Assembly: GCA_021785055.1 (NCBI GenBank)
Contig: JAJYGS010000024.1
Span: 1-39,934, forward strand
Direction of reading: 5' to 3'
Origin: Nitrospirota bacterium
GTDB taxonomy: Bacteria > Nitrospirota > JACRHJ01
DNA length: 39,934 bases
The notes under the pieces were generated by a model. It did no database searches. It saw only the letters and a program-made list of their open reading frames with translations, and was not told where the DNA came from. Positions 8,416-16,578 of this stretch are shown here, piece by piece. Numbering within the stretch: position 1 is the first letter of the stretch; every line of letters starts with the position of its first letter. A program made the position numbers and the translations under genes.

Positions 8416-9114
8416 CTATGAGATGATTTCAGGCTTGACCCTGCTGATGAACCTTACAGCCACCCCCGTAACCAGGGCCTCTATAATCCAGCCTATCGGG
8501 CCGAGGCCAAGGGCGGCAATCGCAAAAAATTTGAAATTGAACCCCGTGTTTATCTTCAGAAGCCCGCCCAGCGCCTTCGCGGGATGCGTCTCTATAATAT
8601 CCCGTATCTCGCCGGACGACGGCAGGCTGAAGTTTATATTCGCGAGATAGACAATAAGCAGCATGAGGCATGTGGACATGAAGAGCGTAATGACCGTCGC
8701 GGCGGCGGCGGATTTGCCGGGTTTCGCCATTCTTCGGAAGACGGAGAACAACAAATAGCCCATCACCCCCTCGAAACCTATGACAATCGTATTCAGGCCG
8801 ACGGTCGTTACCCCGCCGTGCCCAACCAGCGAGAGGATAAAGTTTACTATGAACGCGGCCACGATAGCCAGCCAGGGGCCGACTATAATGCCGGTTATGA
8901 CGGACAGGTTTACGTGATACGCAATCGGGGCCATCTCAAGGCTCATCCCGACGAGCATCATCGCGGACATCATGCCGAGGAGCGGCACCTTCTTTTTTAA
9001 GTCAACCTTCCGCACCATGAAAAGCGACAGGGCGACGGCTATCGCGGCTATAACATAGCCCGTCAGCCAGAACCATACCGGAAGGACACCGTCCGGAATA
9101 TGCAGGTGAGACAT
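8416..9114 (-). CDS. cbiM: ECF metal-binding component CbiM/NikM
   Basis: A 232-residue membrane protein that binds the metal ion for the ECF transporter. The N-terminus, MSHLHIPDGVLP, carries histidines 3 and 5; in characterised CbiM/NikM proteins the N-terminal amine and the next histidine help bind Ni or Co, so the two extra residues before LHIPDG are worth noting. Further helices include an MLVGMSLEMAPIAYHVNLS segment with another conserved histidine and the VGHGGVTTVGLNT loop. Its ATG overlaps the upstream holin-like stop by one base (TAATG). Whether it carries cobalt or nickel is not resolved. Confidence 0.92.
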   Translation of the reverse strand: MSHLHIPDGVLPVWFWLTGYVIAAIAVALSLFMVRKVDLKKKVPLLGMMSAMMLVGMSLEMAPIAYHVNLSVITGIIVGPWLAIVAAFIVNFILSLVGHGGVTTVGLNTIVIGFEGVMGYLLFSVFRRMAKPGKSAAAATVITLFMSTCLMLLIVYLANINFSLPSSGEIRDIIETHPAKALGGLLKINTGFNFKFFAIAALGLGPIGWIIEALVTGVAVRFISRVKPEIIS

Positions 9115-9485
9115 TACGGCCTCCCTTTGAAGAAGTGGAACTCGGCGTCGAGAAGTATCGAGATGAACCAGCTGACGAGGCTGATTACGAGCGCGCCCCA
9201 GAAGGCCGGCCAGAAACCTGAGACCTCAAAACCCGCCACGGCCCACGAGACGAGCTTCAGCATCAGGGCGTTTATCACAAGCGTAAAGAGCCCAAGCGTA
9301 AGGATATTGAGCGGCATGGTAAGTATTATCAACACCGGCCTGATGAAGGCGTTGACAATCCCCAGGAGCGCGGCTGCCGTAACGCCCGACCAGAAGTCGA
9401 GGATATGGATGCCATAGACCAGGTAGCCGGCTGCGAATACCGCGAGCGAGTTTATGAGCCATTTTGCGAACAGCCTGAGTATCAT
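9114..9485 (-). CDS. Phage-holin-like four-helix membrane protein
   Basis: A 123-residue hydrophobic protein with four predicted membrane segments, matching in length and layout the bacterial 'phage holin family 4' proteins (YvlD-like). Features include an LFAKWLINSLAVFAAGYLV helix, FWSGVTAAALLGIVNAFIRP and MPLNILTLGLFTLVINALML. These are common chromosomal proteins of unknown role, not evidence of a prophage. It is coupled to CbiM by a 1-base stop/start overlap and sits 2 bases after the PsiE-like gene, so it is almost certainly co-transcribed with the metal transporter. Confidence 0.8.
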   Translation of the reverse strand: MILRLFAKWLINSLAVFAAGYLVYGIHILDFWSGVTAAALLGIVNAFIRPVLIILTMPLNILTLGLFTLVINALMLKLVSWAVAGFEVSGFWPAFWGALVISLVSWFISILLDAEFHFFKGRP

Positions 9486-9487
9486 TT

Positions 9488-9949
9488 TTAACCGGCGGAT
9501 TTACCTTCCACCCTGTTCAGCAGATAATAAGAAAAGACCAGCACCAGCACTATAGCGGCGCTGACCCCAAGCTCCTCAAGAGAATAATAGTCTGAGTGCC
9601 CGTTCATGGACATCTGCGCCTCCAGCATCAATATCCGCCGCAGACTCGAAATAATGCCGATTCCCAGAAAAGGCTTCAGCGAAAACTCCTGGCGTTTGAG
9701 ATACCTGATAACCGTCCAGAAAAGCTCCATTATAATCAGGACGAACAGGATGTCGTTTATAATCAGGAGTATAGAAGATACATTTACGGCGGCGAAGTCT
9801 GTGGCCGTAAATATCAGCATGAAAACCGCGGATAAAAGCAGCGCGAGCGCCACAAAAACGTGCACCGCGTCATCCGCGTAAATCAATATCTTCCGTATCC
9901 TGGAGATCAAACCTTGCGACCCGTGCTCTTTTTCATATTCCTTGGCCAT
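9488..9949 (-). CDS. PsiE-like membrane protein
   Basis: A 153-residue protein resembling the phosphate-starvation-inducible PsiE family: a short charged N-terminus, about four membrane helices and an internal FSLKPFLGIGIISSLRRILMLE stretch. The molecular role of the family is unknown. I prefer the ATG at 9949, which has GGAGG 5 bases upstream; an ATG at 9961 is also possible. It is the first gene of a unit that continues into the holin-like gene and CbiM-CbiQ-CbiO, and it is preceded by a strong promoter. Confidence 0.75.
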   Translation of the reverse strand: MAKEYEKEHGSQGLISRIRKILIYADDAVHVFVALALLLSAVFMLIFTATDFAAVNVSSILLIINDILFVLIIMELFWTVIRYLKRQEFSLKPFLGIGIISSLRRILMLEAQMSMNGHSDYYSLEELGVSAAIVLVLVFSYYLLNRVEGKSAG

Positions 9950-9985
9950 CCGGTCCTCCATGCGTAATACTTCCGTAAATCAAGG

Positions 9986-10014
9986 AATATAGCATGGGAA
10001 CATATCCATGACAA
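9986..10014 (-). promoter_or_regulatory. Promoter of the PsiE-like/CbiMQO operon, with palindrome in spacer
   Basis: Read on the minus strand, TTGTCA and TATATT are separated by 17 bases, giving a start near 9979. The spacer contains CATGG-N8-CCATG (9993-10010), a possible operator. No cobalamin or Ni/Co riboswitch-like sequence was recognised in the short leader. Confidence 0.65.
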
Positions 10015-10077
10015 TAAAAATAATACCAGAACGGAATGCTTCCGGCAAGGGAACGGGCAAAATACCGGCATGTTTTC

Positions 10078-10106
10078 TTGACTAACGCATTAAATTAAAA
10101 TATCAT
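10078..10106 (+). promoter_or_regulatory. Promoter of queD-pmbA
   Basis: TTGACT (10078-10083) and TATCAT (10101-10106) are 17 bases apart in an AT-rich stretch. The predicted start is near 10113, about 33 bases before the queD ATG. It stands back-to-back with the PsiE-like promoter. Confidence 0.65.
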
Positions 10107-10145
10107 TAAAAGGTTACCCATATCGAACAATCCGAGAGGCAGGAA

Positions 10146-10514
10146 ATGTATGAACTGATGATAGAGACGAAATTCGCCGCCGCACACCAGCTCCGCAATT
10201 ACGGCGGCAGGTGCGAGAGGCTCCACGGCCACAACTGGAAGGTTGTGGTCTATGCGGTAGCGGAAAACTTAAACGAGATAGGCCTGGCGATGGACTTCAA
10301 GGAACTCAAGGACAACACGAACGAATTGCTTTCCATAGTCGAACATGCGTTCCTTAACGAGGTGTTCCCGTTCACGGAGATTAATCCATCCTCGGAAAAC
10401 ATCGCAAAATGGATATACGAGGGCCTGTCCAAAAAGATCAACACGGAGAGCGTCCAGGTATCGATGGTAACCGTCTGGGAATCCGATACCGCTTCCGCAA
10501 GCTATTATGAATGA
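10146..10514 (+). CDS. queD: 6-carboxy-5,6,7,8-tetrahydropterin synthase (QueD/PTPS family)
   Basis: A 122-residue enzyme of the 6-pyruvoyl-tetrahydropterin synthase fold. QueD converts dihydroneopterin triphosphate to carboxytetrahydropterin, the second step toward the tRNA base queuosine. The zinc ligands are visible as H14 (AAAHQL) and H27/H29 (LHGHNW), with the catalytic cysteine C23 ahead of them. A VEHAFLNE segment supplies the conserved histidine of the catalytic relay. The length fits QueD. No other que genes are in the window, so a pterin role cannot be excluded. A GAGAGG Shine-Dalgarno sequence precedes the ATG. The 3' end overlaps pmbA by 8 bases. Confidence 0.92.
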   Translation: MYELMIETKFAAAHQLRNYGGRCERLHGHNWKVVVYAVAENLNEIGLAMDFKELKDNTNELLSIVEHAFLNEVFPFTEINPSSENIAKWIYEGLSKKINTESVQVSMVTVWESDTASASYYE

Positions 10515-11871
10515 AATAAAAAAACACGATGAAATAATCCTGGGCGCCGCGGATGACGCAGCGAAGGTCCTGCGCGAAAAAGGAGCAAAAAGCTTCGACG
10601 TATACGTCCGATGGAACTCCTCCATAAGCGCCGAGGCCAAAGATAAGAAGCTTGACGCCTTCGAGCAGGCCCAGAGCTGGGGCGCGGGCATCAGGGCGCT
10701 CCTGCCGGACGGTCGGCTCGGCTTCTCGTTTGCCGCCGGGTCAATCGACGCGGTGCGCGAGGCTGCTTCGATGGCAGTGGAGAACGCGCGCAACTCCGAG
10801 CCGGACGACTCCAACAACATACCTCTCCCCTCAGTTGAGGCGTTCCCGGAGATAACGGAATACGACGAAGAGGTCGCGGAAATCTCAGCAGATTACGCCA
10901 CGGCCCGCGCGATAGAGCTTGAAGAAGCGGCAATGTCCTACGACCCCAGGATAACGAAGGTGCGCAAGGCGTCGGTATCCGCTACTTCAGCCGGGTGGGT
11001 AATACTGAACTCCGAGGGCCTGAAGGCTGTCTCCCGCGGCACATGGCTGTCCTGCGGAATAATGGCCGTCGCGGAAGAAGAAGGCGACTCCCAGATGGGC
11101 TACGGGTTCGACTATTCCCGCAGGCTGTCCGGAATGGACTATCAGGCAGCCGGGGCCGAGGCGGGAGAAAAAGCCGTAAGCCTGCTTAAGGCCCGGAAGA
11201 CCCCTACAGGGAAATTCCCCGTGATACTTGAGAACCTGGTCGCCTCGGAATTCCTTGGGACGTTTGCGTCGTCGTTTTCGGGCGAGTTTCTCGTGAAGGG
11301 CCGCTCGCTCCTGGCCGGGAAGACGGGAGAAAAAATATTTTCCGACGCCATAAGCATCATCGACGACGGGACGCTCCCCGGGTGCATATCCACCCGTCCT
11401 TTCGACGACGAGGGCATCGCATCGCGCAGAAATATACTGGTGCAAGGCGGGGTTTTTAAGGGTTTCCTTCATAACGCCTACACGGCGAAAAGAACGGGCG
11501 GCGCCTCGACGGGCAACGCCGTCCGGGGCGGTTTCCGCTCCGCGCCCGGAGTCGGCCCCGCAAACCTCTACATCGAAAAGGGCGCATTAAACAAGGACGA
11601 GCTTATTAGCCGGGTAAACAATGGGCTTCTGGTGCTCGAAGTCCTGGGTATGCACACGGCAAACCCGATATCCGGCGATTTTTCGGTGGGCATCGCCGGG
11701 TTATGGATAGAAAACGGCAGGGTCGCATATCCCGTGCGTGAAGGCGCAATCGCGGGGAATCTCATTTCAATCTTTTCAGGAATCGACGCGGTCGGGAGCG
11801 ACCTGCGCTTCGCCGGCAGGCTCGGCGCGCCGTCGCTTCTGCTTAAGCCTATCTCCGTCAGCGGGAGCTGA
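10507..11871 (+). CDS. pmbA: TldD/PmbA family protein (PmbA/TldE type)
   Basis: A 454-residue cytoplasmic protein of the TldD/TldE family. In Escherichia coli the TldD-TldE heterodimer is a metalloprotease that trims unfolded peptides such as microcin B17 precursor and antitoxin CcdA. This copy lacks the HExxxH zinc motif of TldD, so it is the TldE/PmbA-like partner. The conserved C-terminal phrases GFLHNAYTAKRTGGASTGNAVRG and SGDFSVGIAGLWIENG are present. No tldD lies in the window. It overlaps queD by 8 bases at its start and the convergent resB gene by 14 bases at its end. Confidence 0.9.
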   Translation: MNEIKKHDEIILGAADDAAKVLREKGAKSFDVYVRWNSSISAEAKDKKLDAFEQAQSWGAGIRALLPDGRLGFSFAAGSIDAVREAASMAVENARNSEPDDSNNIPLPSVEAFPEITEYDEEVAEISADYATARAIELEEAAMSYDPRITKVRKASVSATSAGWVILNSEGLKAVSRGTWLSCGIMAVAEEEGDSQMGYGFDYSRRLSGMDYQAAGAEAGEKAVSLLKARKTPTGKFPVILENLVASEFLGTFASSFSGEFLVKGRSLLAGKTGEKIFSDAISIIDDGTLPGCISTRPFDDEGIASRRNILVQGGVFKGFLHNAYTAKRTGGASTGNAVRGGFRSAPGVGPANLYIEKGALNKDELISRVNNGLLVLEVLGMHTANPISGDFSVGIAGLWIENGRVAYPVREGAIAGNLISIFSGIDAVGSDLRFAGRLGAPSLLLKPISVSGS

Positions 11872-13129
11872 GCTTATCATACATCCCGTCATCCGTACAG
11901 ACCACCTGCGCCTTACCGCCGCTGAATGCCGCCCAGGCGCGCTCCCGGCGGAAATAAAGCGTTACAATCGAGCCGAACATGACGACGCAGGAGGCGATGA
12001 GGGCCAGGAGGGCGCTTGGGTCGCGGTTGATGTCGAAGACGCTGTAGGAGAGCATGTCGAGGTCGGCGAACTTTACGTCCACGTCGGAGTTGTGAAAGGT
12101 ATCGTTCTGCGGCATCTTGAGGAATATCCAGCCGGAGGACTCCGGTTTTCCGTTATTTAGTAAGGTTATCATCGCCGCCGGGTTCGCAAATTCGTCCGAC
12201 TGCGAATATGGCGCGCCGCTTTCGTCTACCGCAAAGTCGCTTACGAAACCGTCCACCCGAACCCTGTAAGGCGTGCCGGGGATTTCCGCATAACCCGCCG
12301 TTTTCGGTATTTTCAGGTATCCTCCGGTCTTGCCGGATTTTACCGACGCCCTTATGACTATGCCGTTTAAATCCTGCCCGAAATCACGCTGATATATCGC
12401 CCCGCCGCGCACGAACATCGGCCTGTTCGCGCCCGCGACGGCGTGTTTTATAACGCTTCCGTCGCCCCTCAGCGCGGTAATATCGCTCCCGTAGTCCTTT
12501 AGGCTTCCGTCGGCCCGGTAGTCCACCCGCACCTTGTTAAGCCTGAGGTAATAATTGCCCTCCGGAGCCTTGATTGTCCGGCCTTCGTTTATCCTGACGC
12601 CCCCGTGCCTGTAGCCGGACACGGCGCTTATCAGGTGCGCCACGAGCACGAGAACGACGCCGATGTGCACGACATACGGAATAAACGGCAGCCACCGGTT
12701 CTTCTCGGCGAAGAGCAGGTTGTCCTGTGCGAATACCCTGTATCCGCCCCTTGCAAGCCTTGCGGATAATTCCGCATCGGAAATCTCGATTAAAATTCCC
12801 TTTTCTCCGCCGGCCTCCACCTCGCGAAGGTTAGAGAGCGGCTCCCTGTATTTTTTTACTACCTTCGGCAGGCGCTCGATCGTGCAGACGGAGGTGTTGA
12901 TGCCGAAGAGCAGGACGAGGAATATAAGGAGAAATAGCCACCATGACAGGGAAAGATGACCGATGCCCGTCGTGAACAGGAACGGGAAAAAAATGTTCAT
13001 ATCCATGTCCCCGAAGATTTGGGGATGGAAGTAAATCACGAACGAGCCGTACATGGCGACTGCGGTTATCGCCAGGACGAGATATACGGTAAGTTTCAGG
13101 GAGTTGAAAAAATCCCAGAGTCGTCTCAC
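11858..13129 (-). CDS. resB: System II cytochrome c biogenesis protein ResB/Ccs1
   Basis: A 423-residue membrane protein that works with CcsA to carry heme to the outer face of the membrane and attach it to apocytochrome c. It opens with the typical WDFFNSLKLTVYLVLAI helix, has further helices near residues 50-80 and 150-170, a large extracytoplasmic domain, and a final helix just before FRRERAWAAFSGG. It starts at GTG, 13 bases after the CcsA stop. Length is toward the short end for the family. Confidence 0.9.
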   Translation of the reverse strand: MRRLWDFFNSLKLTVYLVLAITAVAMYGSFVIYFHPQIFGDMDMNIFFPFLFTTGIGHLSLSWWLFLLIFLVLLFGINTSVCTIERLPKVVKKYREPLSNLREVEAGGEKGILIEISDAELSARLARGGYRVFAQDNLLFAEKNRWLPFIPYVVHIGVVLVLVAHLISAVSGYRHGGVRINEGRTIKAPEGNYYLRLNKVRVDYRADGSLKDYGSDITALRGDGSVIKHAVAGANRPMFVRGGAIYQRDFGQDLNGIVIRASVKSGKTGGYLKIPKTAGYAEIPGTPYRVRVDGFVSDFAVDESGAPYSQSDEFANPAAMITLLNNGKPESSGWIFLKMPQNDTFHNSDVDVKFADLDMLSYSVFDINRDPSALLALIASCVVMFGSIVTLYFRRERAWAAFSGGKAQVVCTDDGMYDKLSSR

Positions 13130-13142
13130 AATAAACGGCCCC

Positions 13143-13922
13143 TTAGAGTTGATGCGTGTTCTTCATAAAAATACCGACGCCTATATACGTGAACATGGTT
13201 ATGGCGAAGCCGAGTATAGAAAGCCAGGCGACCCCCCTGCCGCGGAGCCTCTTTACGTAATAGGCGTGCAGGAACCCGGCATAGAATATCCAGATAAGGA
13301 ACGACCACATCTCCTTCACCTTCCACAACCACCATGTCCCCCAGGCGAGATATGCCCAGATGCCGCCCACGACCATTGAGATTGTGAACAGGACGTAGCC
13401 GTAATAGGCCGTGCGGAAGACAAGCTCCTCAAGCCGCCTTCCGGCCTCGGGCCTGGAGACGAGGTAAAGCGTCGCGCCCGCGAAAGACGCCCCGAAGAAA
13501 CCGTATCCTACGAAGGCCGAGCCGACGTGCGTCGTGAACATCCATGTATCGAGCGCGGGATAAAGCGGCGTGATCCGGCTGGGGGATATGCTTACCATGA
13601 ACATCACCAGCGTGGCCAGGGGCATGAGGAAATACCCGATACGGAACTCCCTGTAGCGTATCCTGACGTACCAGTATACGAAACCTATCGACCAGGCGAA
13701 CGAGGCGAGAGACTCGTACCTGTTGGCCATGGGGGCATGGCCGGACTTAATCGTCCTGACGGCGAGCGAAACGGTTATGGCCGCAAAATATAAAAACGCC
13801 AGCGCTTCGGCAACGATGAGCGCCGGCTTTTTTGAAACCGCCAGCCTGAGCAGAAACGCGAGGCCCGCGCCCACGGAAAGCCAGAGAGCCGCTTCGCGCG
13901 CGACCGACTCGAGGTTATGCAA
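13143..13922 (-). CDS. ccsA: System II cytochrome c biogenesis protein CcsA/ResC
   Basis: A 259-residue multi-helix heme-handling protein. The tryptophan-rich WWD-type signature is clear in WAYLAWGTWWLWKVKE, flanked by histidine-bearing segments (TTHVGSAFVGYGFF and FLHAYY) that would ligate heme. Together with ResB it forms the cytochrome c synthetase of system II. The apparent start is TTG; the nearest in-frame ATG would remove the first two helices. The Shine-Dalgarno candidate AAAGG is 11 bases away, so translation may depend on coupling to the small gene that ends 2 bases upstream. Confidence 0.92.
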   Translation of the reverse strand: MHNLESVAREAALWLSVGAGLAFLLRLAVSKKPALIVAEALAFLYFAAITVSLAVRTIKSGHAPMANRYESLASFAWSIGFVYWYVRIRYREFRIGYFLMPLATLVMFMVSISPSRITPLYPALDTWMFTTHVGSAFVGYGFFGASFAGATLYLVSRPEAGRRLEELVFRTAYYGYVLFTISMVVGGIWAYLAWGTWWLWKVKEMWSFLIWIFYAGFLHAYYVKRLRGRGVAWLSILGFAITMFTYIGVGIFMKNTHQL

Positions 13923-13924
13923 TT

Positions 13925-14188
13925 TTACGGGCGCCTTTCAGGCGCGGGCTGCTGGGGAATGAACGAATAATTCTCCAGTTCATCCTCGTATTTTCTGCGC
14001 CAGACGGAGTGCTCCTTGAGCCAGATGGAATAGTCCTTCATATTGGCTATGCCGTGCGCCTTCATAAAACCCGCCTCGGTGATATTACTCATGTTCGCCG
14101 GGCACTTCTTCTGGGGAGCTCCCCAGGAAGAGTGCATGAAAAGGCCAAGGGAGAGAATGATTACGGCAAGCTTCAGAAAATTTTTCAT
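13925..14188 (-). CDS. Small secreted protein ahead of ccsA-resB
   Basis: An 87-residue protein with a clear signal peptide (MKNFLKLAVIILSLGLFMHS, cleavage likely near SWGA-P). The mature part is about 65 residues, highly charged, with one cysteine (KKCPANMS) and many lysine, glutamate and tyrosine residues (LKEHSVWRRKYEDELENY). I recognise no family. A GAGGAAG Shine-Dalgarno sequence precedes the ATG. It ends 2 bases before ccsA, so it is the first gene of the cytochrome c maturation unit and may be a periplasmic partner in that process; this is inference from position only. Confidence 0.7.
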   Translation of the reverse strand: MKNFLKLAVIILSLGLFMHSSWGAPQKKCPANMSNITEAGFMKAHGIANMKDYSIWLKEHSVWRRKYEDELENYSFIPQQPAPERRP

Positions 14189-14240
14189 AACTTCCTCAGT
14201 CTTATGGATTTACCGGAATGACAGGCTTTCTTGTATTGGA

Positions 14241-14269
14241 ATATTAATACAGGCCGATGAATTATTCAA
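14241..14269 (-). promoter_or_regulatory. Possible promoter and palindrome upstream of the ccs unit
   Basis: On the minus strand TTGAAT and TAATAT are spaced 17 bases apart. The -10 region overlaps an inverted repeat TGTATT-N8-AATACA (about 14232-14251), which could be an operator. Match quality is moderate. Confidence 0.4.
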
Positions 14270-14282
14270 GAGGAATTACGGA

Positions 14283-16496
14283 TTAAGCCTTGCGCAGGCG
14301 AAGGGAGTTGCTCACGACGGACACGGAAGAAAGGGCCATGGCGGCTGCGGCCATTACAGGCTTTAAGAGAATCCCGAAGAAAGGATACAGGACTCCCGCG
14401 GCCATGGGAATGCCGATGGTATTATAGAAAAACGCCCAGAACAGGTTCTGTTTTATCGTCCTCAGTGTCTTTCGGCTTATCTCAAGGGCCTCCGCAGCCC
14501 TTGTCAGCTCCGGCTTGATAAGCATTATGTCGGATGCCTCGATTGCGGCGTCCGTCCCCGTCCCCACGGCAATGCCGATGTCGGCCTTCGCAAGCGCGGG
14601 CGCGTCGTTTATGCCGTCCCCCACCATTGCTACAATCTTCCCCTTTGCCTGAAGCTCGGATATTACCTTCTCTTTCCTGTCCGGCAGCACTCCCCATATT
14701 ACGTTTTCGACGCCTACCTTCCTGGCTACCGCCCGCGCCGCAAGCTCGGCATCCCCGGTAAGCATTATGACGTCCAGCCCAAGTTCCTTAAGCCTCCGTA
14801 TGCCTTCGACGGAGCCTTCCTTTACGCCGTCGGCAATCGCTATAAGACCTGCCGGTTTTTTGTTTTTCGCGACGAATATGGAGGTATAGCCTTCCCGGGC
14901 GTAACCGGACTCGGTCTCGGCGAACGGCGCCGTATCCACACCGTTTTCGGCCATGAGACGGGCATTCCCTATAAGCACCTCTTCGTCCCCCACCCTTGCC
15001 CGCGCCCCGTAGCCAGGCAGGGCCTCGAAACCCGTAGCCGGGGATATTACGAGGTTTTCCTCCCTTGCTTTCTCCGTAACCGCCAGGGCGACTGGATGTT
15101 CGGAGTAGTTTTCCACGGATGCCGCAAGGGCGAGGAAATCTTCATTGTCGTCCCCCAGTTCCTTGAGCGCCATAACCCTGGGCCTGCCTTCCGTTACCGT
15201 CCCGGTCTTGTCCAGGACAATCGTATCCGCCTTGGCATACCGTTCCAGGACGTCCCCGCCCCGGAATATTATGCCTTTTTCTGCGGCCCTGCCCGTCCCG
15301 ACCATTATCGCCGTGGGCGTGGCAAGCCCCATCGCGCACGGGCATGCGATTATAAGCACCGCGATGAAGGCCAGCAGGGCGAACGTAAAGCCCGCCCCGG
15401 CGGCGAGCCATGCCCCGAAGGCTATAAACGCCACTACTATGACCGACGGGACGAAATATGCCGCCACCGTGTCCGCGAGCCTCTGTATCGGCGCCTTGGC
15501 GCCCTGGGCCTCTTCCACGAGCTTTATTATCCCGGCCAGGACGGTGTCTTTGCCCACCCTTTCGGCCTTGAACCTGAAGCTCCCCGTCAGGTTCAGCGTC
15601 CCGCCGAACACGGTCTCTCCCTCGTCCTTTTCCACGGGCAGGCTCTCGCCTGTGAGCATGGACTCGTCCAGGGACGAAAATCCCGATATTACGGCCCCGT
15701 CTACGGGCACTTTCTCGCCTGGCCGGACGATCACCTCGTCTCCCGGCATCACGTCTTCCGCCGATATTTCGACCTCCTGCCCGCTTCGCACGACCCTCGC
15801 CGTCCTGGGGGAGAGCTTCATAAGCCGCTTCACGGCCTCGGACGCCTTGCCCTTGGAGCGGGCCTCAAGGAACTTCCCAAGCAGTATGAGCGCTATAATC
15901 ATAGAGGATGTGTCGTAATAGACGGCGCTTCCGAACCCGGCGAAGGCGACCGGGAAGAAGGTAATGATTGCGCTGAAGAAATAGGCCGTGGACGTGCCTG
16001 TGGCTATCAGGACGTCCATGTTGGCGCTCCCGTGGGACAGCGTTCCCCACGCGCCCCTGTAGAACCGCCGGCCCGCCCAGAACTGCACGGGCGTAGCGAG
16101 CAGGAACAGGATGAAATCGAGCGTTCGATGAGAAACCGGCATGGATACGCCGTGAAACGAGGACGCCATTATAACGGAGCTTGCGACTATGCTGAAAACG
16201 ACCTTTATCCTGAGATCCCGAAGCTCCTGTCCCTCCCTGGCCTCTTTTACCTCCGGGGCGGCCTCTTCCTTTTCGAGCACCTGGTAGCCGGTCTTTATTA
16301 CCGCTTCCTTCAGCTCGGCCTCGGATATCTCTCCCGGCACGTATTCCACGCGCGCCGTCTCGGACGCGAGATTTACATTCGCCGAGATTACCCCCTGTCG
16401 CTTCTTCAGCGCCCGCTCCACCGCCGCAGAGCATGAGGCGCAGGTCATTCCACCGACATTCAGTGTGCTTACAGCCGTTTTGTTATTATTTGTCAT
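14283..16496 (-). CDS. copA: Copper-translocating P-type ATPase CopA
   Basis: A 737-residue P1B-type ATPase that exports Cu(I) across the inner membrane. One N-terminal heavy-metal-binding domain carries MTCASC (C19, C22). The transmembrane metal site CPC is at 385-387, the actuator motif TGES at 282-285, the phosphorylation site DKTGT with D429, the nucleotide-binding SEHP at 465-468, and GDGIND at 626-631. The late-helix segments YNTIGIPMAAG and SSVSVVSNSLRL mark the Cu(I) class. The Shine-Dalgarno sequence is weak. It starts shortly after a terminator for the upstream genes, so its promoter must be close or it depends on read-through. No CsoR/CueR-like regulator or copper chaperone is nearby. 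Confidence 0.96.
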   Translation of the reverse strand: MTNNNKTAVSTLNVGGMTCASCSAAVERALKKRQGVISANVNLASETARVEYVPGEISEAELKEAVIKTGYQVLEKEEAAPEVKEAREGQELRDLRIKVVFSIVASSVIMASSFHGVSMPVSHRTLDFILFLLATPVQFWAGRRFYRGAWGTLSHGSANMDVLIATGTSTAYFFSAIITFFPVAFAGFGSAVYYDTSSMIIALILLGKFLEARSKGKASEAVKRLMKLSPRTARVVRSGQEVEISAEDVMPGDEVIVRPGEKVPVDGAVISGFSSLDESMLTGESLPVEKDEGETVFGGTLNLTGSFRFKAERVGKDTVLAGIIKLVEEAQGAKAPIQRLADTVAAYFVPSVIVVAFIAFGAWLAAGAGFTFALLAFIAVLIIACPCAMGLATPTAIMVGTGRAAEKGIIFRGGDVLERYAKADTIVLDKTGTVTEGRPRVMALKELGDDNEDFLALAASVENYSEHPVALAVTEKAREENLVISPATGFEALPGYGARARVGDEEVLIGNARLMAENGVDTAPFAETESGYAREGYTSIFVAKNKKPAGLIAIADGVKEGSVEGIRRLKELGLDVIMLTGDAELAARAVARKVGVENVIWGVLPDRKEKVISELQAKGKIVAMVGDGINDAPALAKADIGIAVGTGTDAAIEASDIMLIKPELTRAAEALEISRKTLRTIKQNLFWAFFYNTIGIPMAAGVLYPFFGILLKPVMAAAAMALSSVSVVSNSLRLRKA

Positions 16497-16509
16497 GGCC
16501 TATCACAGC

Positions 16510-16534
16510 AAAAAAGGGGCTTTTTCAAGCCCCC
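16510..16534 (-). terminator. Intrinsic terminator after the uspA-DUF948-ytxH unit
   Basis: On the minus strand the stem GGGGCTT/AAGCCCC with a 4-base loop is followed at once by six T. This is a textbook Rho-independent terminator, placed between the ytxH stop and the copA start. Confidence 0.85.
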
Positions 16535-16578
16535 GGACAAGGCAGAACACTTGTTTTTTTAACCCGCCAGAAAGCTTT

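Noticed and set aside
9114..9485. Prophage remnant suggested by the holin-like protein
   Set aside because: Holin-4-type proteins are common chromosomal membrane proteins, and no other phage genes, att sites or integrase are present.
9950..10145. Cobalamin or Ni/Co riboswitch upstream of the metal transporter
   Set aside because: The predicted leader is only about 20-30 bases, too short, and no B12-box-like sequence was seen.
15096..16436. A 446-codon open frame on the plus strand opposite copA
   Set aside because: It is antisense to a complete, motif-rich CopA, and its translation is full of Arg, His and Gly runs with no recognisable domain.
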